Made by a program: the position numbers and the translations under genes. The notes under the pieces were generated by a model, which saw only the letters and a list, made by a program, of their open reading frames with translations, did no database searches and was not told the origin of the DNA. Positions 1-6,727 of a stretch of DNA of 13,641 bases are shown here, one piece after another (position 1 is the stretch's first letter; the number at the start of each line of letters is the position of its first letter). The DNA is from Candidatus Heimdallarchaeota archaeon (GTDB lineage Archaea > Asgardarchaeota > Heimdallarchaeia > Heimdallarchaeales > Heimdallarchaeaceae): assembly GCA_016839875.1 (NCBI GenBank), contig JAEOTK010000084.1:1-13641 (forward strand), given 5' to 3'.

Positions 1-547
1 TATCTAACTGTGCCATCCTTCCACCAATACTTGGACTACTTTCTACTAGATAAACCTGAAAACCATTATTAGCAATTTCTAAAGCAGTTTGAATACCCGC
101 TACACCTCCACCGATTACCATTGACTTAGGAATAACATCTACTTCTTTTCTCTCCAAAGGTTCAAGGAATGATGCTCTAGCAACAGCACCAGCAATTAGT
201 TCTACTGCCTTTAGAGTTGCCTTTTCTTTATCTGTATGAACCCAAGAAACATGTTCTCGGATATTGACCATTTCAAAACAATAAGGATTAATTCCAGTAT
301 CCTCAACTACAGCTCTAAAAGTTGGTTCGTGCATTCTTGGAGAACAAGAAGCAACAACAACTCTGTCTAAACCAAGTTCGAGAATGTCTTTTCTTATTGA
401 CTCTTGACCGGGATCAGAACAAGTATATTTATTTAAACGACTCACTTCAACATCAGGTAATTTCTGAACTTCTTCAACAACAGCTGGAACATCTACAGTA
501 GCTCCAATGTTGATCCCACATTCGCATACATAGACTCCAATTTTCAT
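1..547 (-). CDS. hdrA: HdrA-like heterodisulfide reductase subunit A, N-terminal part (cut by window edge)
   Basis: HdrA is the FAD-containing, electron-bifurcating subunit of soluble heterodisulfide reductase complexes. I translated 182 codons from the ATG at 547; the frame stays open to the window edge, so this is the N-terminal part of a much larger protein. It opens with the HdrA-type segment [15 protein letters not shown] (Cys8, Cys10), followed by an N-terminal domain with Cys43, Cys68 ([14 protein letters not shown]) and Cys90. A Rossmann FAD site follows, [14 protein letters not shown] near residues 144-157, then the GGRMAQLD segment typical of the family near 175-182. The start lies 3 nt after the stop of the diaphorase gene, so it belongs to the same operon. 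The C-terminal ferredoxin domains and any hdrB/hdrC genes would lie outside the window. Family assignment is firm; the partner acceptor (heterodisulfide, ferredoxin or other) cannot be read from this fragment. Confidence 0.93.
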   Translation of the reverse strand, partial: MKIGVYVCECGINIGATVDVPAVVEEVQKLPDVEVSRLNKYTCSDPGQESIRKDILELGLDRVVVASCSPRMHEPTFRAVVEDTGINPYCFEMVNIREHVSWVHTDKEKATLKAVELIAGAVARASFLEPLERKEVDVIPKSMVIGGGVAGIQTALEIANNGFQVYLVESSPSIGGRMAQLD

Positions 548-550
548 TTT

Positions 551-1390
551 TTAGATATCTCCTTCTAATCCTTTCAACTGCTCATAGGAAAAAACAGGAC
601 CATCTTTACATACATACATGTTACCGATGTTACAGCGACCACAAATTCCAATTCCACACTTCATTCGCATTTCCAAAGTTGTGTATATTTGGTCTTCTTT
701 GAAACCTAATTCTTCCAAATTCTGAATAACATAAGGGATCATCACTGGGGGACCACAAGTTATTGCAATAGTATTATCTGAAGAAGGAGCAACTCTCTGT
801 AGGTTTGACGGAACAAATCCCACGAACTCATCCCACCCTTCTTCTTCAACATCTATGGATAGATGAACCTTTACATCATCTCTCTTCTTGAGTTCTGCAA
901 ATTCATCTTTATAACAAAGATCTTTGGTTGTTCTAGCACCATGGATAATCTCCAAACTTCCGTACTTATCTCTGTTATCAAGGACATAGTTTTGTACCGA
1001 CCTAAGAGGAGCTTGACCAATACCACCACCAATAAGAAGAATGTTTTTTCCTTCCCAACTTTTTACATCGAAGTTATTTCCATAAGGTCCTCGAAGACCC
1101 ACAACATCTCCAGGTTCTAGTTCATGGATCTGTGATGTAACTTTGCCCAATTTTAATACACTAACTTCAACATATCCCTTTTGTGCTGGAGATGAGGAAA
1201 TTGCAAAGAAACATTCTCCTACTCCTAAAATACTTACCATCACACATTGTCCTGGGATGAAATCAAAGTCCTTCCTTATTTTTTCATCTTGGATTACTAT
1301 TTTGAAAGTCTTAATTGGTCGTTCACTTGTAGATTCTTCTCGAACCTCTTCTACTTTTGCAAGCCATGGTTCATACGGATTTTCAGTCAA
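551..1390 (-). CDS. FAD/NAD(P)-binding diaphorase subunit, HydG/FlxA-like
   Basis: A 279-residue ferredoxin-NADP reductase-type protein that should exchange electrons between NAD(P)H and iron-sulfur subunits. Visible parts in order: an FAD beta-barrel with FFAISSSP near 61-68; a nucleotide-binding domain with GGGIGQAPLRS near 121-131; the nicotinamide-side motif CGPPVM at 212-217; and a C-terminal [2Fe-2S] site formed by Cys245, Cys250, Cys253 and Cys261. The start is TTG: an in-frame stop lies two codons upstream, no ATG occurs before residue 51, and AGGTGA (1404-1399) sits 8 nt ahead of the TTG. It overlaps the end of the HydB-like gene by 8 nt. It is a paralogue of HydG at 7771-8631. Its place between a HydB/FlxB-like subunit and HdrA matches FlxA of the bacterial FlxABCD-HdrABC complexes as well as HydG of sulfhydrogenases. 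NAD versus NADP preference is not decided. Confidence 0.9.
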   Translation of the reverse strand: MTENPYEPWLAKVEEVREESTSERPIKTFKIVIQDEKIRKDFDFIPGQCVMVSILGVGECFFAISSSPAQKGYVEVSVLKLGKVTSQIHELEPGDVVGLRGPYGNNFDVKSWEGKNILLIGGGIGQAPLRSVQNYVLDNRDKYGSLEIIHGARTTKDLCYKDEFAELKKRDDVKVHLSIDVEEEGWDEFVGFVPSNLQRVAPSSDNTIAITCGPPVMIPYVIQNLEELGFKEDQIYTTLEMRMKCGIGICGRCNIGNMYVCKDGPVFSYEQLKGLEGDI

Positions 1391-2411
1391 CTTTCATTTC
1401 ACCTACCTTTTCAATAACGTCAATAATGTCTATATTGACGGGACAATAGTCAATACACCTACCACAACCCGTGCAAGCGAATATTTCCGTGTTCTTTGGG
1501 AAGTAACTGAATTTGTGATAAACTCGATTTCTAACTCTGTTCATTCTTGCAGGTCTAGGATTGTGACCAGAAGCATGGTGCGTATATTCTGGATTCATAC
1601 ATGAATCCCAAATTCGAACTCTAGCACCTTCACGCAAAGTACTTTCATCTTGCATATCAAAGCAATGACAGGTTGGACATAGATATGTACAAATACCACA
1701 GCCTATACACTTGAATGCTGTATTGTGCCATAATTCATGATCAAACATCTTATCTAGATTTAGAACTACTCCGTCCAATTTCATCTGACGTGCAATAGCA
1801 TCTATTGCTTCTTTTTCCACTGATTTCTTAGCATCTTCTTCTGCTTTCGAAGCATTACTAAAAGATCCTTTAACTTTACTTATCAGTTTCTTTCCTTTTT
1901 CTGTTACGACTTCAACGAAATACTTCTCTCCAAGGTCAGTAAATAGGATATCTACATTCTCTGACGATGCTGGACTGTCACCAAATGTAGTACAGAAACA
2001 GTTGATTTCTGGAGTATTGCAGCTTAATCCAAGCAGTATATTATTATCTCGTTTGGAGTTGTAAATTGGATCTTTGAAATCATCTTGGAATACAGGATCC
2101 AGGATTGAGAAACTTCTCGCATCACAAGGTCGTATCCCGAATACTATGTTTTCTTCTTTAGGAAATTCTCTTGATATGATTTCTCCTTTCTTTCCAGGTT
2201 TGAATTTGAATAATGTTTCAGTTTGATCAAAGATTAATTTCTTAGCAGGAACACGTGATAATAAGAAATCAAGATTCATCTCTTCAGCTTTTTCAATTTT
2301 TATGAAAGAAGCGTAACCATTTTCTTCAGCAAGTGCAATTAGATTGCTTTCTTTTGCTAATTTATCAAGCATTTCTGGTAATTTTTCTTTTGATATAGTT
2401 AATTGTTCCAT
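1383..2411 (-). CDS. 4Fe-4S dicluster protein, HydB/FlxB-like
   Basis: An iron-sulfur electron-transfer subunit of the sulfhydrogenase beta / FlxB type, expected to link the diaphorase to the rest of the complex. The N-terminal region carries family segments GIRPCDARSF (around residue 97) and LSCN...NCFCTTFG (Cys132, Cys139, Cys141). The C-terminal half holds two ferredoxin-like motifs: CIGCGICTYLCPTCHCF (Cys236, 239, 242, 246, with extra Cys249 and Cys251) and CTGCGRCIDYCP (Cys314, 317, 320, 324). Numbering counts from the upstream ATG at 2414. Two tandem ATGs occur at 2414 and 2411. The strong site GAGGTGAT (2422-2415) abuts the first, so I chose the second, which gives the 4-nt spacing from GGTGA also seen at two other genes of this operon. 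The ribosome binding site overlaps the stop codon of the preceding gene, suggesting translational coupling. It is a clear paralogue of HydB at 6728-7774. Confidence 0.88.
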   Translation of the reverse strand: MEQLTISKEKLPEMLDKLAKESNLIALAEENGYASFIKIEKAEEMNLDFLLSRVPAKKLIFDQTETLFKFKPGKKGEIISREFPKEENIVFGIRPCDARSFSILDPVFQDDFKDPIYNSKRDNNILLGLSCNTPEINCFCTTFGDSPASSENVDILFTDLGEKYFVEVVTEKGKKLISKVKGSFSNASKAEEDAKKSVEKEAIDAIARQMKLDGVVLNLDKMFDHELWHNTAFKCIGCGICTYLCPTCHCFDMQDESTLREGARVRIWDSCMNPEYTHHASGHNPRPARMNRVRNRVYHKFSYFPKNTEIFACTGCGRCIDYCPVNIDIIDVIEKVGEMKVD

Positions 2412-2420
2412 CATATCACC

Positions 2421-3404
2421 TCACAGTATAAACTCCTCCGGATCGTCAGGTTTGAACGTACCAAAAAGTGGTTTTTCTTCCATATCCAAACCTGCAGTAT
2501 ATTCATACAAATCTAACACATCTTTCTCTATTTTCTTGTTCAATTCCATAAGAGGAATATTGACAGGACATGCTCTTTCACATTCTCCACATCCAACACA
2601 TCTTCCTGCAAGATGAAAAGCTCGCATTATATTCCAGGCAGTATTTTCAGAAAGATTGACAGATCGTCGTATCCATTGAGGTTCCAAAGTATCTGCCATA
2701 CATTCTTTACAATAACAGAGAGGACAAGCTTCTCTACAAGCATAACATCTGATACATCTTTCAAAATGCTTCTCCCAATATTCCCATTTCTCTTCTACTT
2801 TCATATCTTCTAGTTCTTTCAGATGTAAGAAATCTTGAACTTCTGGAGGTTCGACTTTTTCACCTATTAGAACATCATATAGAGGTGGGTTAGGTTCTTC
2901 GCAGTTTTTACAAGCATCTGAAAGCAATTCCTCTTTTGGAACTTTATGATTTTCACCATCGAAAACTATAGAGTATTTTCCCTTTTCTTCTGAAACATTT
3001 TCTACCTTTTTTGCATTTGGGAATTTGTTCTTTATCTTCTTTGGATCTATAACTCCTGTACAGGGAATTCCTATTAATACAACATCTTCTCTTTTTAATC
3101 CCTTTTCTTGGATGATTTGAATCACAGCTCTTGAATCACATCCCTTGACTACTAATCCGATTTTTCTAGTATCTTCTTTTTCTTCTCTGCCAAGAGGAAG
3201 TTTTTCTTCTAGCATTGGGTATACGGCTAGATTTTGAGTGCATAGTGGATTGAAAATGAAGTTCTCAACATAGTCAGGAGAATATGCATAAGATGCACTA
3301 GTTACAAAACCATAAGTACCTTTTTTGTAACCAACAACATATTTTACATCTTCCTGAGCAACTATTTTCTTTGCTTCCTCAATTAGTAACTTCTGATCTA
3401 CCAT
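2421..3404 (-). CDS. Cysteine-rich 4Fe-4S protein, FlxC-like, FrhB/FdhB-like N-terminal region
   Basis: A 327-residue soluble iron-sulfur protein. Residues 1-200 resemble the N-terminal region of F420-hydrogenase/dehydrogenase beta-type proteins, with the segments VVKGCDSRAV (Cys89) and IGIPCTGVID (Cys115), plus Cys55, Cys165 and Cys168. The C-terminal third has a dense cysteine group, CIRCYACREACPLCYCKEC (Cys217, 220, 223, 227, 230, 232, 235), and a second ferredoxin motif, CVGCGECERACP (Cys269, 272, 275, 279). It therefore probably binds at least two [4Fe-4S] clusters and perhaps more. The ATG overlaps the mvhD stop region by 7 nt, with GGTGA 4 nt upstream. Its place between MvhD and a HydB/FlxB-like protein mirrors FlxC in FlxABCD-HdrABC clusters; that equivalence is inferred from context and motifs. 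It has no counterpart in the rightward hydrogenase operon, so it may be the adaptor that joins the hydrogenase/MvhD side to the diaphorase side. Confidence 0.8.
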   Translation of the reverse strand: MVDQKLLIEEAKKIVAQEDVKYVVGYKKGTYGFVTSASYAYSPDYVENFIFNPLCTQNLAVYPMLEEKLPLGREEKEDTRKIGLVVKGCDSRAVIQIIQEKGLKREDVVLIGIPCTGVIDPKKIKNKFPNAKKVENVSEEKGKYSIVFDGENHKVPKEELLSDACKNCEEPNPPLYDVLIGEKVEPPEVQDFLHLKELEDMKVEEKWEYWEKHFERCIRCYACREACPLCYCKECMADTLEPQWIRRSVNLSENTAWNIMRAFHLAGRCVGCGECERACPVNIPLMELNKKIEKDVLDLYEYTAGLDMEEKPLFGTFKPDDPEEFIL

Positions 3405-3826
3405 ACATTCACCCTCTTGATTTGTTTCATTGGTCCCAGTTTCTTTATATCTTCAGTAACCTCTTCTACAACCTCAGCAAACTTCTTTCCTTCAGCTGCA
3501 GAAACCCATGTCATTCTAACTCTGTTTGAATCTATCCCTATAAATTCAAGCAAATTCTTTAGGATAGCAATTCTTCTTCGTGCAAGGAAATTCCCTTGTT
3601 GGTAATGACAATCACCAGGATGACACCCACCAATTAGAACTCCATCAGCACCTTGTTGTAGAGCATTTACTACAAACATCGGGTTAATTCTGCCAGAGCA
3701 CATTACTCGAATGACTCTTACATTATGTGGATACTGTATTCGACTTGTTCCTGCTAGATCTGCTCCAGCATATGAACACCAATTACAAAGAAAACCAATT
3801 ATATTTGGTTCAAATTCTTCTGACAT
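3398..3826 (-). CDS. mvhD: MvhD-like [2Fe-2S] electron-transfer subunit (FlxD/MvhD family)
   Basis: A 142-residue MvhD-family protein, the subunit that in methanogens carries electrons from the hydrogenase small subunit to HdrA. Hallmarks are GFLCNWCSYAGADLAG (Cys14, Cys17), VMCSGR (Cys43) and GGCHPGDCHY (Cys68, Cys73), the expected iron-sulfur ligand set. Length is normal for a stand-alone MvhD. It begins 1 nt after the large-subunit stop and overlaps the next gene by 7 nt. As the only MvhD in view, it is the probable junction between the hydrogenase dimer and HdrA. The same family is called FlxD in NADH-linked Flx-Hdr complexes, so it could serve both modules here. Confidence 0.95.
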   Translation of the reverse strand: MSEEFEPNIIGFLCNWCSYAGADLAGTSRIQYPHNVRVIRVMCSGRINPMFVVNALQQGADGVLIGGCHPGDCHYQQGNFLARRRIAILKNLLEFIGIDSNRVRMTWVSAAEGKKFAEVVEEVTEDIKKLGPMKQIKRVNVW

Positions 3827-3827
3827 T

Positions 3828-5288
3828 TTAACTACCTCTTTTCACCTTTTTGATTAGTTTCTCGTCGTGAGAATAGACTTCAACTGTTAATGGCATTTGA
3901 CCTGGCAGCGAATGAGTTGCACATGCAAAACAAGGATCATATGCTCTAAATGCCATTTCAACCATATTCAATAAACCGTCATTTACTACTCCCTCTTTAA
4001 TTATTCCTTGAGCAGCTTTCTTTATAGACATACTAATTGCTGCAGAATTATTAGTTGTTGCAACTATCAGGTTTGCTTTTTCAACTAAACCTTTCTTATC
4101 TAATTTGTAGTGATGAATCAAAGTACCTCTAGCTGCTTCCGTAACCCCAATCCCTTCTCCAGGTTCACCTACTGGATTCCTAACCTCTTTTGAGGTTATT
4201 TCTGGGTCATCGATTAGTTCCATGGTTCTCTCTGTAGCATATAGCAGTTCAATCAATCTTGCCCAATGAAATGCTAACGTTGAGTTGACTGGTTTTCCTC
4301 CTAACGTTTCATACATCCGTTTGTACTCTTCGTTTGCAAGAGGTGAAGCCATCCCATTGGCTGCATTGAGTCTCCCTAGCGGCCCTACTCGGTAGATACC
4401 ACTTTCTTTTCCTTCAGTAAATCCTTTCCAGCCAATATCTTTGAGATATGGAAACTTAATATAACTCCATTCTTCTACATGTTCTTCGACATTCTTAGCA
4501 TAGTCATTTACATTGAATTTCAGGAATTCGTTAGCTTTTTGGTCAGTTACACGAATGTCTCCATCATAGAAATTGACATTATTATTTGCATCAACTAATC
4601 CCATGTTATAGGTACTAAGTTGATAAGGGTCACTTACAATTAGATTGACATAATCTTCATTTTTCAAAACAATGTCATCAAATAACTTCAATGAAAATTG
4701 AGCAAACTCAACACAAGATTGTCCCAATCTACGGATTTCAGCGACTTCATCTTCATTCAAAGATTTAGACACTCCACCTGGTAGTCCACAAACGGGATGA
4801 GTTGCTTTACCTCCAAGAATGGCTGTTATTTTTTGTCCATATGCTCTGTGTTTAATTACTTCTTTACCTATCTCTACTCCAGCTTTTTCGATAACTCCAA
4901 GAACGTTTCTTTTTGCAGCCGGGGCATCTGGTCCAACAACAAAATCAGGTCCTCCGAGATAATAAAAATGGAGAATGTGATCATAGGTGTAATAGCCACA
5001 ATACATTAGTTCCCTTAATTTCTTTGCTGTTGGTGGAGGGTCAACATTAAATGCTGCATCTAGTGCTTTTGTTGAAGCAAAATGATGAGCAACAGGACAT
5101 ACACCACATATTCTTGAAGTAATCTGTGGCATATCCTCAGCTCGTCTTCCTTGAGCAAATCTTTCAAAACCTCGTAATTCCGGTATCTGAAGATAAACGT
5201 TTTTTACATTTCCATCTTCATTGAGAAAGATCACTATTTTACCGTGACCTTCTAAGCGTGTAATTGGGTCTATTGTAATTGTAGTCAT
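3828..5288 (-). CDS. mvhA: [NiFe] hydrogenase large subunit, group 3c (MvhA-like)
   Basis: Catalytic subunit that splits or forms H2 at a NiFe(CN)2CO site. The N-terminal motif RICGVCPVAHH supplies Cys61, Cys64 and His68, and the C-terminal motif DPCFACATH supplies Cys453 and Cys456, completing the four nickel ligands. All are standard cysteines, with no selenocysteine codon. The 486-residue length, the Cys-Ala-Thr-His ending and the MvhD neighbour point to group 3c (F420-non-reducing, Hdr-linked) rather than group 3b. A 27-residue tail follows the last His (SLPGQMPL...). Such tails are often removed by a maturation protease, but whether this one is cleaved is unknown. The ATG overlaps the small-subunit stop (ATGA), so translation of the two subunits is probably coupled. 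Cytoplasmic: no signal peptide or membrane segments. Confidence 0.95.
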   Translation of the reverse strand: MTTITIDPITRLEGHGKIVIFLNEDGNVKNVYLQIPELRGFERFAQGRRAEDMPQITSRICGVCPVAHHFASTKALDAAFNVDPPPTAKKLRELMYCGYYTYDHILHFYYLGGPDFVVGPDAPAAKRNVLGVIEKAGVEIGKEVIKHRAYGQKITAILGGKATHPVCGLPGGVSKSLNEDEVAEIRRLGQSCVEFAQFSLKLFDDIVLKNEDYVNLIVSDPYQLSTYNMGLVDANNNVNFYDGDIRVTDQKANEFLKFNVNDYAKNVEEHVEEWSYIKFPYLKDIGWKGFTEGKESGIYRVGPLGRLNAANGMASPLANEEYKRMYETLGGKPVNSTLAFHWARLIELLYATERTMELIDDPEITSKEVRNPVGEPGEGIGVTEAARGTLIHHYKLDKKGLVEKANLIVATTNNSAAISMSIKKAAQGIIKEGVVNDGLLNMVEMAFRAYDPCFACATHSLPGQMPLTVEVYSHDEKLIKKVKRGS

Positions 5289-6298
5289 TTTTTCACACTC
5301 CTGTTTAACAGAGCTGTTGGTAATCCATACTTGTAGAAAGTACCAACGGGATCAACAATTTGCTCTATTAGCTTGTCTACTTCTTCCTCTGACATCTCCT
5401 CTTCTCCCTCTAAACCAAGTATAGATGCAAGAGCAGAAATCATGCTAGCTCCTTGATCAATGGAATTGGGAGTAGGTCCGCCACATCCAGTGCAAGGCAT
5501 ATTAGCTTCCATACATTGACCTTCACATCCTCCTCTAGTTGCAGGACCAAGACAAATTATACCTTGCTCAAGCAGACATTTATCTTCAATATGTTCAACC
5601 TCGTATACTCGTTTGATTTCAGTTATCATCTTCTCTGATTTCTCAAATTTGCACTCATCACAAACTGATTTTAGAGGTCCGATAATGGAACCTTTTGGAG
5701 GGAGTTTATTTTCTGCTATAGCTCCAACAGCTGTCATAATCATATTCGGATGAGGAGGACAACCTGGTAGATAATAATCCACGTCTACAACTTGATCTAA
5801 ACTCTTTACAACGTCATAAAACTCAGGGAGAGTAAGAGTTCCTTCTTCTACTTCAACAGAAGTCTTTGGAAGAGTTTTATCTGGATTAGGAGTAGATGGA
5901 TTTTCAAGATAAGATACTCGAAATATCTCGTCCTTGCTAGATAGATTTGCTAGTCCTGGTATTCCACCATTTACTGCACAAGCTCCAACAGCAACTAAAA
6001 CCTTAGATTTCCTTCGAAGAAGTTCGGCTAGATGTACTTGTTCCGAAGTTCTGATGGAACCATTGAAGAAACAAACATCGATGCTTTTATCTTCCATAGC
6101 TTCGACATCTTTATACTTTGTATCAATAGCAACTGGCCAGAATAATATATCAGCTATTGCTGCTACATCTAGAATTTTTTCATCTATATCAAGAACTGCT
6201 ATCTCACATCCACCACAACTTGCTGCCCAATAGAATGCAAGCTGAAGCTTCTTGTTAACTGTAGTTTCGCTATTTTCTTCTTTTTCTATTTTATTCAT
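5285..6298 (-). CDS. mvhG: [NiFe] hydrogenase small subunit, group 3c (MvhG-like)
   Basis: Iron-sulfur subunit that passes electrons from the NiFe site to MvhD. The 337-residue protein has the proximal-cluster ligands Cys28 and Cys31 (SCGGC), Cys107 (GACAVNGG) and Cys180 (PGCPPHP). Eight further cysteines (213, 216, 241, 249, 258, 262, 269, 272) suffice for two more [4Fe-4S] clusters, as expected for this family. There is no twin-arginine signal, so it is cytoplasmic. It is the first gene of the leftward operon. The ATG at 6298 is preceded by GGTGA with 4-nt spacing, which supports this start despite a hydrophilic extension of about 17 residues before the first beta strand. Unlike HydD in the rightward operon, its proximal cluster keeps all four cysteines. 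Confidence 0.94.
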   Translation of the reverse strand: MNKIEKEENSETTVNKKLQLAFYWAASCGGCEIAVLDIDEKILDVAAIADILFWPVAIDTKYKDVEAMEDKSIDVCFFNGSIRTSEQVHLAELLRRKSKVLVAVGACAVNGGIPGLANLSSKDEIFRVSYLENPSTPNPDKTLPKTSVEVEEGTLTLPEFYDVVKSLDQVVDVDYYLPGCPPHPNMIMTAVGAIAENKLPPKGSIIGPLKSVCDECKFEKSEKMITEIKRVYEVEHIEDKCLLEQGIICLGPATRGGCEGQCMEANMPCTGCGGPTPNSIDQGASMISALASILGLEGEEEMSEEEVDKLIEQIVDPVGTFYKYGLPTALLNRSVKK

Positions 6299-6377
6299 TC
6301 AATCACCATTGACTAAATAGCAAAGATCTCAGAAGTAGCAAGGTATTTTCTGAACAATAGAACCTGCGCTCTAATCC

Positions 6378-6502
6378 GTTTAAATTATTCAATGACTGGC
6401 ATGAAGATTTTTGTCGGTATGCGATGGTATATTGTGTTGATAACGTCTCTATTCAATCTGTTTTAAACCTTTCTTTTTAAAAAGCGTTTGAATAATTAAA
6501 AC
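6378..6502. repeat. Widely spaced inverted repeat, possible shared operator
   Basis: GTTTAAATTATTCAA at 6378-6392 is the reverse complement, with one mismatch in 15, of TTGAATAATTAAAAC at 6488-6502. The arms are about 95 nt apart, so this is more likely a pair of protein-binding sites facing opposite directions, or two TATA-like elements, than an RNA hairpin. A partial third copy of the core (TTGAATAA followed by an A-rich stretch) lies at 6588-6603 on the plus strand. The low sequence complexity leaves room for chance. Confidence 0.35.
6460..6474 (-). promoter_or_regulatory. Candidate promoter for the leftward mvhG operon
   Basis: On the minus strand this reads AGAAAGGTTTAAAAC, a purine-rich BRE-like stretch followed by a TATA-like TTTAAAA. 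It would start transcription near 6438 and leave a leader of about 140 nt before the ATG at 6298, consistent with the Shine-Dalgarno site there. The minus-strand box at 6392-6378 (AATTTAAAC) is an alternative that would give a leader of about 60 nt. Confidence 0.3.
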
Positions 6503-6692
6503 TGTGCCTAATAAATTGAAAGAGTGTTTAGTAAAAGAATCATACATATCTCGAATACATATTTTGTTTTTTTAGGTTTTTGCTTTGTTGAATAAAGATA
6601 AAAAGCTTACTAAAAAATCAACTAATGTCTTTGAGTGAAAACACAAATTTGTACTGTGTGGAAATAGCTTACACATTAGGGATATAAAGAAT

Positions 6693-6707
6693 ACCTTATA
6701 AATATAA
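6693..6707 (+). promoter_or_regulatory. Archaeal TATA-box promoter of the hydBGDA operon
   Basis: ACCTTATAAATATAA holds a strong TATA-like core centred near 6701. Initiation about 26 nt downstream falls at or next to the ATG at 6728, so the hydB transcript is probably leaderless. This argues against the GTG at 6722 as the start. Confidence 0.65.
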
Positions 6708-6727
6708 GTTTCAAAAATCGAGTGAAA

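Larger units (their letters stand above)
6299..6727. other. Divergent intergenic control region between two hydrogenase operons
   Basis: This 429-base AT-rich stretch has no convincing gene. It separates the leftward MvhGAD-Flx-Hdr operon from the rightward hydBGDA operon and must hold both promoters. I see a strong TATA-like box for the rightward operon at 6697-6707, one or two candidate boxes for the leftward operon, and a near-perfect 15-nt inverted repeat (6378-6392 with 6488-6502). A 20-codon open frame at 6625-6687 has no visible binding site and is probably chance. Confidence 0.7.

Noticed and set aside
863..1604. Open frames on the plus strand opposite the diaphorase and HydB-like genes
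   Set aside because: They lie antisense to well-supported conserved genes, encode low-complexity peptides with no recognisable domain, and have no convincing start signals.
4797..5009. Plus-strand open frame opposite mvhA, and similar antisense frames opposite other genes in the window
   Set aside because: Shadows of the conserved coding frames; no domains, and composition follows the codon pattern of the real gene.
6625..6687. A 20-codon open frame in the divergent intergenic region, considered as a leader peptide
   Set aside because: No ribosome binding site, and it ends upstream of the strong TATA box at 6697-6707, so it would not be on the hydB transcript.
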